Assembly: GCF_934371575.1 (NCBI RefSeq)
Contig: NZ_CAKRNY010000011.1
Coordinates: 1 to 64,000 of the forward strand
From: an uncultured Blautia sp.
Lineage (GTDB): Bacteria; Bacillota; Clostridia; Lachnospirales; Lachnospiraceae
Direction of reading: 5' to 3'
Length of the DNA stretch: 64,000 nt
The translations under genes and the position numbers were made by a program. The notes below the pieces were generated by a model, which ran no database searches, had not been told where the DNA came from, and was given only the letters and a program-made list of their open reading frames with translations. Below are positions 1-8,179 of the stretch, piece by piece (position 1 is the first letter of the stretch; every line of letters begins with the position of its first letter).

Positions 1-620
1 TGCCGTTCTTCGGTAGCATTACAAATAGTGTTTAAAATATTAAGAATATTTAAAACAGTATTATCATACCTCTTTTTTGAAAGAATTTCAACTAAATCTT
101 TAAATTTATTATAATTAAATGTTGTCTGAGACACAATACATATGTTTTTGTCAGCCGGAAACACAAAATCCAGTGCATCCTGCTCGGTCCGGATTACCGT
201 GTAAGGTCCCATGCACCAGCCACAGATTCCCACAACTTCCGGATGATCCGGGTCCCCTATGATCACAATATGGGCGCCTGCCCTGCTCTCTTTCTCTACG
301 ATCCGGTGAATTTTCAGAACAAAGGGACAGGTTACATCCACATAGGAAAGTCCGCATTCTTCCAGATGGTCATAAACCTCTTTTCCCACACCATGTGAGC
401 GGATCACAACCGTGCTGCCCTCAGGAAGCGTTCTCAGATCATCCTCAGATGCCACTCTGACCCCTTTCTTTTCCAGATCATTCACTACTTCTTCATTATG
501 AATGATAGGACCCAGGGTAAAAAGCCTGTCCGGACAACTGCCGATCAGCTCGTAAACCTTGTCTACTGCACGCTGTACTCCAAAACAAAAGCCTGCTGTT
601 TTCGCAACCTTCACTTCCAT
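1..620 (-). CDS. ispH: 4-hydroxy-3-methylbut-2-enyl diphosphate reductase, N-terminal part
   Basis: IspH is the last enzyme of the MEP isoprenoid pathway. It is a [4Fe-4S] protein that reduces HMBPP to IPP and DMAPP. About 206 codons are present, and the reading frame runs off the left edge, so the gene is partial. Three cluster cysteines are visible: Cys12 in AGFCFGV, one in VTCPFV and one in TICNATEERQ. The RSHG histidine motif is also present. The ATG is 2 nt downstream of the cmk stop, so the two are co-transcribed. In many Lachnospiraceae IspH is fused to ribosomal protein S1; the window ends too early to test this. The last ~40 codons are AT-rich and carry an extra Leu-Asn repeat just before the TICNAT motif. 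Confidence 0.95.
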   Translation of the reverse strand, partial: MEVKVAKTAGFCFGVQRAVDKVYELIGSCPDRLFTLGPIIHNEEVVNDLEKKGVRVASEDDLRTLPEGSTVVIRSHGVGKEVYDHLEECGLSYVDVTCPFVLKIHRIVEKESRAGAHIVIIGDPDHPEVVGICGWCMGPYTVIRTEQDALDFVFPADKNICIVSQTTFNYNKFKDLVEILSKKRYDNTVLNILNILNTICNATEER

Positions 621-622
621 GG

Positions 623-1291
623 TTATTCCACCTTATCTTTGTAGATTCCGAGAATTGCAGCTACCACTTCATCAATATTCATAAAAGAGGAATCTACAAG
701 CACGGCATCTTCAGCCTGCCGGAGCGGAGAAATCTCTCTTGTCATATCCTGATGATCACGTTTCTCAATGTCTTTCTTGATTTCTTCAAGATCAGCACTC
801 TCGTCCTTGGCAAGATATTCATCATAACGCCTCTTAGCTCTGGTCTCCACGCTGGCAGTAAGATAAATCTTCACCTGTGCATCCGGAAGAACTACAGTTC
901 CAATATCCCTGCCATCCATTACCACATCGTTCTTTGCTGCCAGATTTCTCTGAAGATTGAGAAGATGTGCCCTTACCGCCGGGTTTGCAGATGTCTTGGA
1001 TGCCATGTTTCCAACCTCTTCCGTACGAATATACTGATTTACATTCTCACCGTTAAGAATTACAACTTGCTCTCCATTTTCATATCGAATGGAAACCTCA
1101 GCGCTCTGACAGTTACCTGCAACTGCTTCCGCATCTGTTCCGTCAATTTCATTTCTCAGCAGATAAAGTGCAACGGCGCGGTACATAGCGCCTGTATCTA
1201 CATAGATAAAGGACAGCTCCTTCGCCACTCTTTTTGCAATGGTGCTTTTGCCTGCTCCTGCCGGCCCGTCAATGGCAATGTTACATCCCAT
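623..1291 (-). CDS. cmk: Cytidylate kinase
   Basis: A 222-residue cytosolic kinase that phosphorylates CMP and dCMP with ATP, for nucleotide recycling. The P-loop GPAGAGKST is at residues 9-17, DTGAMYR follows at about 32-38, and DGRDIGTVVLPDA is at about 126-138. The length is normal for the family. It lies between the flavoprotein gene (60 nt upstream) and ispH (2 nt downstream) on the same strand. The cmk-ispH(-rpsA) order is common in Clostridia. Confidence 0.97.
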   Translation of the reverse strand: MGCNIAIDGPAGAGKSTIAKRVAKELSFIYVDTGAMYRAVALYLLRNEIDGTDAEAVAGNCQSAEVSIRYENGEQVVILNGENVNQYIRTEEVGNMASKTSANPAVRAHLLNLQRNLAAKNDVVMDGRDIGTVVLPDAQVKIYLTASVETRAKRRYDEYLAKDESADLEEIKKDIEKRDHQDMTREISPLRQAEDAVLVDSSFMNIDEVVAAILGIYKDKVE

Positions 1292-1351
1292 TTTCTCTAT
1301 TACCTCCTCTTAAATCGCAGTTTTTTCACTTCTTACATTTATAACAGATTT

Positions 1352-2629
1352 TCATCCATTTTTCAATGCCATGGCTGCCAGATACGCAGTTGACCAGGCA
1401 ATCTGAAGATTATAGCCACCGGTTACCGCATCCAGGTCAAGCACTTCTCCAATAAAATAGAGATTTTTCACCTTTCGGGATTCCATAGTTCCCGGCTGAA
1501 TATCCTTCACTGAAACACCGCCTCTTGTAATGACAGCCTCCTTATACTCTCCCATTCCATTAATGGTAAACGGAAAAGCCTTCACCAGTTCTTCGAAATG
1601 AATGCGTTCTTCCCTGGAAATGTCGTGAATCTTTTTCTCAGGAGAAATCCCTCCCAGCTCCAGCATAACCGGAGTGAGGGATGACGGGAAAAGTACCCCT
1701 ATCACATTTTTAAACTGTTTATTCTGACCAGTCTCAAATTCCCGGAGGATTCTGGCATCCAGCTGTTCCATGGTAAGAGCCGGCTTCAGATCCAGATAGG
1801 CATCCAGCTCACCGGATTTCTCTAACTGCCTGCCAATGTGGGCGCTTGCAGACAGAATCATAGGGCCTGTCACTCCAAAGTGGGTAAACATCATCTCTCC
1901 AAAGTCCTGAAAAAGCACTTTCTTCCCAGATTTAACAGTAAGCTCTGTATTTTTCAAAGAAAGCCCCTGAAGTCTGGGGATGTAATCCTCTTTTGTGCGA
2001 AGAGGAACAAGAGATGGGAAAAGCTCTGTCACTTTATGTCCGGTCTCCTGGGCAAAACGGTAACCGTCCCCGGTGGAGCCAGTAGACTGATAGGAAAGAC
2101 CTCCGGTAGCAACCAGAACCTGATCACCTTCCATAAAGCTTCCGTCTGCCAGTTCTACACCTGTTACTCTGCTGTGATGTGCCTTTTTCTCATTCACGTC
2201 CGATTCCTCATAGGGACTGACCTTCACAGTTTTCACCTCTGTGCGGAGATGGATATATGCGCCAGCCTTCTTAAGTTCCCGTTCAAGACCACGAATAATG
2301 TCTGAGGAATGATCAGATACCGGAAAAACCCGGTTTCCCCGCTCTGTCTTCAGCGGAACCTGCGCTTCCTCAAAAAACTCCATCACATCCTGCGGTGTAA
2401 AAGAATAAAAAGCACTGTAAAGAAATTTAGGATTAGACATAACTGCCCGAAACAGTTCTTCTGTATCACAGTTATTTGTAACATTACATCTGCCTTTTCC
2501 TGTAATATACACTTTTTTTCCCAGTTTCTCGTTTTTCTCCAGGATATGGACCTCATGTCCGGCTCTTGCCGCATAAACACCTGCCATCATTCCGGCAGCT
2601 CCGCCGCCTACGATCAGTATTTTACTCAT
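1352..2629 (-). CDS. NAD(P)/FAD-dependent oxidoreductase, HI0933/BaiN family
   Basis: A 425-residue flavoprotein of the HI0933-like/BaiN family. The dinucleotide-binding motif GGGAAG is at residues 8-13, GKGRCNVTN at about 45-53, and the family C-terminus GEVLDLDAVTGGYNLQ follows. The physiological substrate is unknown for most members. Some relatives reduce bile-acid intermediates, but family membership alone does not justify that function. The start has an AAAGG Shine-Dalgarno sequence. It is probably the first gene of an oxidoreductase-cmk-ispH group. The upstream hairpin at 2655-2693 separates it from the decarboxylase operon. Confidence 0.92.
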   Translation of the reverse strand: MSKILIVGGGAAGMMAGVYAARAGHEVHILEKNEKLGKKVYITGKGRCNVTNNCDTEELFRAVMSNPKFLYSAFYSFTPQDVMEFFEEAQVPLKTERGNRVFPVSDHSSDIIRGLERELKKAGAYIHLRTEVKTVKVSPYEESDVNEKKAHHSRVTGVELADGSFMEGDQVLVATGGLSYQSTGSTGDGYRFAQETGHKVTELFPSLVPLRTKEDYIPRLQGLSLKNTELTVKSGKKVLFQDFGEMMFTHFGVTGPMILSASAHIGRQLEKSGELDAYLDLKPALTMEQLDARILREFETGQNKQFKNVIGVLFPSSLTPVMLELGGISPEKKIHDISREERIHFEELVKAFPFTINGMGEYKEAVITRGGVSVKDIQPGTMESRKVKNLYFIGEVLDLDAVTGGYNLQIAWSTAYLAAMALKNG

Positions 2630-2654
2630 TTAAAAACCTTTCTCAACTTTTTTC

Positions 2655-2693
2655 AAAAAGACACGTGCAAAAAATCATCTGCACGTGTCTTTT
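2655..2693 (-). terminator. Intrinsic terminator of the decarboxylase operon
   Basis: A perfect inverted repeat (AAAAGACACGTGCA at 2656-2669 with its complement at 2680-2693), followed on the minus strand by TTTTTG. It sits 55 nt past the oadA stop. A T-rich run on the other side means it could also act on the plus strand. Confidence 0.85.
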
Positions 2694-2748
2694 ATATTTT
2701 TACCATATCACAGTCTCAGACTACGCCATGGCAAATATTCATAACTGA

Positions 2749-4161
2749 TTAAACCGGATATGCTCCGTTCTTGGTATCAGCAGCAGTCTCATCAACCTTT
2801 GTCTGCTGTGCCTGACGATACTTGAAGAAGTCAGTTGCAACCTGTGGGAACAGTGCATAGGACAGAACATCCTCATCCTGCTCTTTGTACTGAGCCATCT
2901 CACCCTCAAGTTTGCCAAGCTCATTCTCAAGAAGATCTGCCGGACGGCATGTGATCGGCTGTGTATCACCGATACATTTCTTCTGAACTTCTGCATTAAA
3001 CGGTTTCGCTGTTGCGCCGTATTTTCCGCTGAGAACATCTTTTGTCTCTTTGGTAACCATCTTGTATCTCTCGCCCATGAGAACGTTAAATACAGCCTGT
3101 GTACCAACGATCTGGGAAGACGGAGTAACAAGCGGCGGCTCACCAAGGTCTTTACGCACACGCGGAACTTCCTCAAGAACATCATAGAACTTGTCTTCTG
3201 CGTGCTGCTCTTTCAGCTGGGAAGTAAGGTTGGATAACATACCACCTGGTACCTGATACAGAAGAGTCTTGATGTTTACGCCAAGGTTCTTCGGATTTAA
3301 CAGACCGCTCTCAAGAGCTTCGTCACGCATTGGACGGAAGTAATCTGCGATCTCAGCAAGAAGCTGCTGATCAAATCCTGTATCATATGGTGTACCTTTG
3401 AAGGTCTCAACCATAACCTCAGTTGCAGGCTGGGATGTACCCAGTGCAAATGGAGACATTGCAGTATCGATAATATCAACACCAGCTTCAACAGCTTTTA
3501 AGTAAGTCATGGAAGCTACACCGGAGGTGTAATGTGTATGAAGATCGATCGGGATCTTAACAGTCTCTTTCAGGGCTGTAACAAGCTCAGTTGCTTTATA
3601 TGGAAGAAGAAGTCCTGCCATATCTTTGATACAGATGGAATCTGCACCCATTTCCTCGATACGTTTTGCAATGCTTGTCCAGTACTCAAGAGTATAAGCA
3701 TCACCAAGTGTATAGGAAAGAGCAACCTGTGCATGGCCATGCTCCTTATTTGCAGCATGTACAGCAGTCTGAAGGTTACGAAGGTCATTCATACAGTCGA
3801 AAATACGGATGATATCGATACCGTTTGCCAGAGATTTCTGAACAAAATACTCAACAACATCATCAGCGTATGGACGATATCCAAGAATGTTCTGGCCACG
3901 GAAAAGCATCTGCAGCTTGGTGTTCTTGAATCCTGCACGTAATTTACGAAGTCTTTCCCACGGATCCTCATGAAGGAAACGAAGGCTTGCATCGAAGGTA
4001 GCACCGCCCCAACACTCAACTGCATGGTAGCCTACTTTATCAAGTTTATCAACGATTGGAAGCATCTGCTCTGTTGTCATACGGGTTGCAATCAGGGACT
4101 GATGTGCATCACGCAGAATGGTTTCCACAATTTTAACAGGTTTTTTTTCAATTTCTGCCAT
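2749..4161 (-). CDS. oadA: Oxaloacetate decarboxylase alpha-type carboxyltransferase (biotin domain absent)
   Basis: A 470-residue carboxyltransferase with a DRE-TIM/HMGL-like barrel. It belongs to the OadA / pyruvate carboxylase subunit B / transcarboxylase 5S family, which moves the carboxyl group between oxaloacetate and biotin. The N-terminal motif ETILRDAHQSLIATRM, the Lys in ICIKDMAG and the metal-binding DLHTHYTSG are present. The protein ends soon after the conserved carboxylase domain. Classical OadA proteins of ~590 residues carry their own biotinyl domain; here the carrier is a separate gene at 5441-5806. It is the last gene of the five-gene operon, 114 nt after oadB, with a two-hairpin repeat in that gap. 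It is often annotated as pyruvate carboxylase subunit B, but no biotin carboxylase is present here. Confidence 0.93.
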   Translation of the reverse strand: MAEIEKKPVKIVETILRDAHQSLIATRMTTEQMLPIVDKLDKVGYHAVECWGGATFDASLRFLHEDPWERLRKLRAGFKNTKLQMLFRGQNILGYRPYADDVVEYFVQKSLANGIDIIRIFDCMNDLRNLQTAVHAANKEHGHAQVALSYTLGDAYTLEYWTSIAKRIEEMGADSICIKDMAGLLLPYKATELVTALKETVKIPIDLHTHYTSGVASMTYLKAVEAGVDIIDTAMSPFALGTSQPATEVMVETFKGTPYDTGFDQQLLAEIADYFRPMRDEALESGLLNPKNLGVNIKTLLYQVPGGMLSNLTSQLKEQHAEDKFYDVLEEVPRVRKDLGEPPLVTPSSQIVGTQAVFNVLMGERYKMVTKETKDVLSGKYGATAKPFNAEVQKKCIGDTQPITCRPADLLENELGKLEGEMAQYKEQDEDVLSYALFPQVATDFFKYRQAQQTKVDETAADTKNGAYPV

Positions 4162-4192
4162 AATTGTTCTCCTTATTTATTTTATAAATGAA

Positions 4193-4275
4193 GTTAGTGC
4201 CAAAAATTCCTTTTGACACTAACCAATGTCCACGGATTGCTCTGCTGCTTCGCAGCTCCCGCAACCCTGACATTA
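4193..4275. repeat. Two-hairpin interspersed repeat, copy 1
   Basis: A first hairpin (GTTAGTGCCAAAA... paired with CTTTTGACACTAAC, 4193-4223) is followed by a second: AATGTC at 4225 pairs with GACATT at 4269, and inside it GGATTGC faces GCAACC. A related element with the same order and the shared words CTTTTGACACT, GGATTGCT and GCAGCT lies at 34938-35015. It sits inside the decarboxylase operon, between oadB and oadA. Confidence 0.6.
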
Positions 4276-5424
4276 TTAGATTCCGTAAATAGCCATAAAT
4301 GCTCCGGCAGCAACGGCTGTACCGATAACACCGGCAACGTTTGGTCCCATTGCATGCATCAGAAGGAAGTTGGTAGGATCTGCCTCAGCACCAACCTTCT
4401 GGGAAACACGGGCTGCCATAGGTACCGCAGATACACCGGCGGAACCGATAAGCGGATTGATCTTGCCGCCTGTAAGCTTGCACATAAGCTTTCCAAGCAT
4501 AACGCCGCCGAAGGTACCACATGCAAATGCCACAAGACCTAATACAACGATCTTCAGAGTATCCACATTCAGGAATGCCTCTGCACTTGTGGAAGCACCA
4601 ACAGATGTACCAAGAAGGATAACTACGATGTACATAAGTGCATTGGAAGCTGTCTCTGTAAGCTGTTTTACAACGCCGCACTCTCTGAAAAGGTTACCAA
4701 GCATAAGCATACCAACCAGAGGAGCTGTTGTAGGAAGGATCATGCAGACAACGATTGTGATCACGATTGGGAAGAGGATCTTCTCAAGCTTGGATACAGG
4801 ACGAAGCTGCTCCATCTTGATCTTACGCTCTTTCTCAGTTGTAAACAGTTTCATGATCGGAGGCTGGATGATCGGAACAAGGGACATATAGGAATATGCC
4901 GCCACAGCGATCGGTCCCATAAGAGCAGTCTGGCCAAGCTTACCAGCAAGGAAAATGGAGGTCGGGCCATCTGCACCACCGATGATGGAGATTGCTGCTG
5001 CTGCTTTTCCGTTGAATCCAAGGAAGATTGCAAGGAAGTAAGCCATATAGATACCGAGCTGTGCTGCAGCACCCATCAGGAAGCTCTTCGGGTTCGCGAT
5101 CAGCGGACCAAAGTCTGTCATGGCACCTACACCCATAAAGATAAGGGAAGGAAGAATACTCCACTCATCAAGGATGTAGAAGTAATGAAGAAGACCACCA
5201 ACACCGTTGGACATGTCTTCCGGATTTGCCATAATGTCCGGATAAATATTAACAAGGAGCATACCAAATGCAATGGGAACAAGCAGAAGAGGCTCAAATC
5301 CCTTTGCAATGGCAAGATATAAGAATACACAAGCAACCACGATCATCAGGTAGTTACCCCATGTCAGGTTAAAAAATGCAGTCTGATGGATCAGGTTGGA
5401 CAAAGTGTCTGCTACGTAAGACAT
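4276..5424 (-). CDS. oadB: Sodium-ion-translocating decarboxylase beta subunit
   Basis: A 382-residue polytopic membrane protein of the OadB/GcdB/MmdB family. It decarboxylates carboxybiotin and couples this to Na+ export. It shows repeated hydrophobic segments and the signature GGADGPTSIF at about residue 148, the region tied to Na+/proton handling. The length matches the family. It follows the biotin carrier by 16 nt and shares its transcript. With OadG and the carrier it forms the membrane half of a decarboxylase pump. Which of the two carboxyltransferases in the operon feeds it is not decided by sequence. Confidence 0.96.
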   Translation of the reverse strand: MSYVADTLSNLIHQTAFFNLTWGNYLMIVVACVFLYLAIAKGFEPLLLVPIAFGMLLVNIYPDIMANPEDMSNGVGGLLHYFYILDEWSILPSLIFMGVGAMTDFGPLIANPKSFLMGAAAQLGIYMAYFLAIFLGFNGKAAAAISIIGGADGPTSIFLAGKLGQTALMGPIAVAAYSYMSLVPIIQPPIMKLFTTEKERKIKMEQLRPVSKLEKILFPIVITIVVCMILPTTAPLVGMLMLGNLFRECGVVKQLTETASNALMYIVVILLGTSVGASTSAEAFLNVDTLKIVVLGLVAFACGTFGGVMLGKLMCKLTGGKINPLIGSAGVSAVPMAARVSQKVGAEADPTNFLLMHAMGPNVAGVIGTAVAAGAFMAIYGI

Positions 5425-5440
5425 CCTATTACCTCCCGAC

Positions 5441-5806
5441 TTAGTTCATTGTTGCCAGGGTATCTCCATTTTCTACAGAGGCACCTTCTGCAACATCAAT
5501 GCTTGCAACGGTTCCGTCCTGAGGAGCTACAACCGGGATCTCCATCTTCATGGATTCCAGGATTACAATGTTGTCACCGGCTTTTACAGCCTGTCCAACG
5601 CTTGCTGCGATTTTCAGAACCTTTCCAGGTACGGAAGCTGCAACCTTAACTGCGCCTGCTCCTGCTGCTGCCTTAGGAGCTGCCTTCGGTGCCGGTGCTG
5701 CCTTCGGAGCTGCTGCAGGAGCTGCTGCTGGTGCAGAAACGCTTCCTGTCTCTTCAACAGTTACTTCATATGCTGTTCCGTTAACGGTAATTGTATAACT
5801 TTTCAT
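5441..5806 (-). CDS. Biotin carboxyl carrier protein of the decarboxylase/transcarboxylase
   Basis: A 121-residue swinging-arm protein. The N-terminal part resembles the start of biotinyl domains (residues 1-20). An Ala/Pro/Lys-rich flexible linker follows (about 25-52), then a biotinyl-lipoyl domain with the biotinylation motif ESMKMEI, Lys87 being the modified residue. It matches MmdC/GcdC and the transcarboxylase 1.3S subunit. It lies 16 nt before oadB and 18 nt after oadG. As the only biotin carrier in the operon, it presumably serves both carboxyltransferases. Confidence 0.95.
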   Translation of the reverse strand: MKSYTITVNGTAYEVTVEETGSVSAPAAAPAAAPKAAPAPKAAPKAAAGAGAVKVAASVPGKVLKIAASVGQAVKAGDNIVILESMKMEIPVVAPQDGTVASIDVAEGASVENGDTLATMN

Positions 5807-5824
5807 TTTAGGATCCTCCTGTAT

Positions 5825-6556
5825 TTATCTCTTTTTACGATTGATTTTGCGGATGGAACGAACAACGAATCCATCTGTAGTGGTTCCCTCAGCTGCTGCA
5901 ATTGCTGCTGCGATAACCGCGATCAGTTCTGTATCGTCTGCTTCTGCAACTTCTACTGGTGCTGCTACCGGAGCAGGTACAGGGGCTGCTGCTGCCTGAG
6001 CTTTTTTCTTTGCTTCCGGATTCGGGATGAATCTGAACAGATAGATCAGGAAGCTCAGGAAAATAAGAACGATGAATACGATTGCAATACCCATAATGGT
6101 ATTCATAACAGCTCTTCTTAAAGTCTCAGCCATGGAGTACTGTACATCAACAGTAAGGGATGTAGGTGCTCCTGTAGAAGCATCGAAAACATAAACGAAA
6201 TTTGCATCTGCTTTCTCGAAGGAAGCCGGTACGGTAACGGTATATCCATCGTCAGAAGCCTTCACCTCTGTCTCCCCGGTTCTCTCTTTAAGCGCGCCCA
6301 GTTCTGACTTGGAACCAGCCCATGCAGACATTGCACTGACTGTAAATGCATCCGATGACTGGGAATAATTTTCAATATCCTCATCGGCAAGTGCAACGAT
6401 TGTATCAGTAAGTCCCTCAGCAGTTGTAACAAGTGTCTGCTTTACAGTGTCATCAACTTCCTCAGCCCATACAGAAGAAGCACAGGTGAGTATAAGCACT
6501 GCCATCATGAGAAGCACTGTGCAAATGGAGGATACTTTCTTAAAAATCTGTTTCAT
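5825..6556 (-). CDS. OadG-family gamma subunit with an extracytoplasmic N-terminal domain
   Basis: A 243-residue protein. A signal-peptide-like segment (ending near WAEE) leads into a ~110-residue extracytoplasmic domain. A single transmembrane helix of the OadG type follows (IVFIVLIFLSFLIYLF), then an Ala/Pro/Val-rich cytoplasmic tail. Classical OadG is under 100 residues and lacks the outer domain, but longer forms are common in Clostridia. The gamma subunit anchors and assembles the carboxyltransferase on OadB. I chose ATG 6556 over GTG 6565 because AGGTGG lies 5 nt before it. The function of the outer domain is unknown. Confidence 0.85.
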   Translation of the reverse strand: MKQIFKKVSSICTVLLMMAVLILTCASSVWAEEVDDTVKQTLVTTAEGLTDTIVALADEDIENYSQSSDAFTVSAMSAWAGSKSELGALKERTGETEVKASDDGYTVTVPASFEKADANFVYVFDASTGAPTSLTVDVQYSMAETLRRAVMNTIMGIAIVFIVLIFLSFLIYLFRFIPNPEAKKKAQAAAAPVPAPVAAPVEVAEADDTELIAVIAAAIAAAEGTTTDGFVVRSIRKINRKKR

Positions 6557-6570
6557 ATGCTCCACCTCGC

Positions 6571-8007
6571 TTAGACCGTGCCATGTTTCTTGGACGGACG
6601 TTCTTCCCTTTTTGTGAACAGCATTTCAAATGCACCGATCACATATTTTCTTGTATCAGCCGGGCTGATAATGGTGTCAACATATCCTCTTGCAGCTGCA
6701 GAAGCTACGGAATTCTGAAGTTCTCTGTACTGGGCTGCCTTCTCAGTAAGAGCTGCTGCGTCATCGCCTGCATACATGATCTTGGCTGCAAGATCAGCAT
6801 CCATCATACCGATTTCTGCGTTCTCCCATGCGTATACCATATCTGCACCGATTGCCTTGCTGTTCATAGCTGTGTAAGCTGTTCCAAATGCCTTGCCAAT
6901 GATAACGTTAACCTTCGGAACAGTAGCATCTGCAAATGCATGTACAAGCTGTCCCACAGATTTGGCCATCATCTTCTCGCTGCATACAGTAGCCTCAAAA
7001 CCGTTAACATTTGTAAGGGTAAGTACCGGAATCTCAAATGCATCACAGAATTTAACGAAATCTGCTGCTTTTCTTGCACCTCTTGCGGAAAGACTTCCAT
7101 CAGACTCCCATGTCTTATTGCCTTCAGCATCATAGCTCTCGCTTCTGTTTGCAACAGCACCAACAGTAGCGCCATTCAGTCTGATAAATCCAACAGCAAC
7201 ATTCTTGCCGTAGTCAGCCTTCACTTCAAAGAACTGTCCGTTATCTGCGATTCTGGAAAGTGCAATAGCGGTATCGCCTGTGCAGTTCTCAATATCCTCG
7301 CATACACGGTTCAGGTCATCTGTGCACTCCATGTAGCAGTCAGTATCTTCACAGTTGGATGGCAGATAGGTTACCAGTTCACGGATTTTGCCAAGGATCT
7401 CGTCCTCAGTACCAACTCCGTCTACAAGACCTGTCTCTTCACTCTGGAATTTGGCAGCGGATGTATCACATTTGGAAATATTATTGCCTGCAAGGGCGTT
7501 CGGTGTATTTACAAACAGTTTACCTTTCTTCTCTTCAACAAAAGTAAAATCTGTCAGTGCCGGTACAAGTGCCATACCACCGCCGCAGGTACCGAAAATA
7601 CCTGTAATCTGTGGAATCAGTCCGGATGCCAGAGTCTGCTTCATATAGATTTCTCCGAATGCCTCCAGTGCGTCAGTTGCCTCCTGAAGACGGAGACCTG
7701 CGCAGTCGATCAGGCCGATCACCGGAGCACCGGTCTTCATAGCCATATCATAAAGTCTGGTAATCTTCTTGGCATGCATTTCTCCAACTGTTCCGTTCAG
7801 TACGGAAACATCCTGGCTGTACACATACACCAGATTTCCATCGATCACACCATATCCGGTAATAACACCGTCTGAAGGTGCTTTTTTCTCAGTCATATTG
7901 AAATCAGTATTTCTGGCTGTTACACTTTGTCCGATTTCAACAAAACTGTTCGCGTCAAGCAAAGAAGTGATTCTTGTGCCCGCTAAGCTTTGTGTTGCGT
8001 TACTCAT
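6571..8007 (-). CDS. Acyl-CoA carboxyltransferase (MmdA / transcarboxylase 12S family)
   Basis: A 478-residue crotonase-fold carboxyltransferase with two halves. The N-terminal half carries FGTCGGGMALVPALTDF and the C-terminal half carries KAFGTAYTAMNSK with IGMMDADLAAKI. The family moves carboxyl groups between an acyl-CoA (malonyl-, methylmalonyl- or glutaconyl-CoA) and biotin. Substrate cannot be read from the sequence. It is the first gene of the operon, 14 nt before oadG, with a consensus promoter upstream. Its co-occurrence with an oadA-type enzyme and a free biotin carrier gives the same three soluble parts as the propionibacterial transcarboxylase (12S, 5S, 1.3S). Confidence 0.9.
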   Translation of the reverse strand: MSNATQSLAGTRITSLLDANSFVEIGQSVTARNTDFNMTEKKAPSDGVITGYGVIDGNLVYVYSQDVSVLNGTVGEMHAKKITRLYDMAMKTGAPVIGLIDCAGLRLQEATDALEAFGEIYMKQTLASGLIPQITGIFGTCGGGMALVPALTDFTFVEEKKGKLFVNTPNALAGNNISKCDTSAAKFQSEETGLVDGVGTEDEILGKIRELVTYLPSNCEDTDCYMECTDDLNRVCEDIENCTGDTAIALSRIADNGQFFEVKADYGKNVAVGFIRLNGATVGAVANRSESYDAEGNKTWESDGSLSARGARKAADFVKFCDAFEIPVLTLTNVNGFEATVCSEKMMAKSVGQLVHAFADATVPKVNVIIGKAFGTAYTAMNSKAIGADMVYAWENAEIGMMDADLAAKIMYAGDDAAALTEKAAQYRELQNSVASAAARGYVDTIISPADTRKYVIGAFEMLFTKREERPSKKHGTV

Positions 8008-8068
8008 TCTTTCTTGCCCTCCATTTTATAATAATTTAAAAGTATAACCAAAAATTCTGCCGATTCTA

Positions 8069-8097
8069 ATTGTACATTTTTTCACAAAACTTTTCAA
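8069..8097 (-). promoter_or_regulatory. Promoter of the decarboxylase operon
   Basis: On the minus strand, TTGAAA (8092-8097) and TACAAT (8069-8074) are 17 nt apart, 62 nt before the first gene. It lies just past the terminator of the upstream carboxypeptidase gene. Confidence 0.8.
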
Positions 8098-8119
8098 TAG
8101 TTTTCCGTGTTTTTATGCA

Positions 8120-8150
8120 AAAAAATCCCTCGATTTTCGGGGGATTTTTT
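8120..8150 (-). terminator. Intrinsic terminator after the first carboxypeptidase gene
   Basis: A 13-bp stem (AAAAAATCCCTCG with CGGGGGATTTTTT, one G-U pair) with a 5-nt loop and a T-run on the minus strand. It is 30 nt past the stop at 8180. Confidence 0.9.
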
Positions 8151-8179
8151 GATATATCATACATATTCTATCCTGATTT

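Noticed and set aside
240..300. Apparent frameshift in ispH
   Set aside because: A first pass with a misread base looked broken; re-reading the bases gives an intact frame through GDPDHPEVVGICGWC.
6583..7875. 430-codon open frame opposite the acyl-CoA carboxyltransferase
   Set aside because: Shadow frame; the minus-strand protein has all family motifs.
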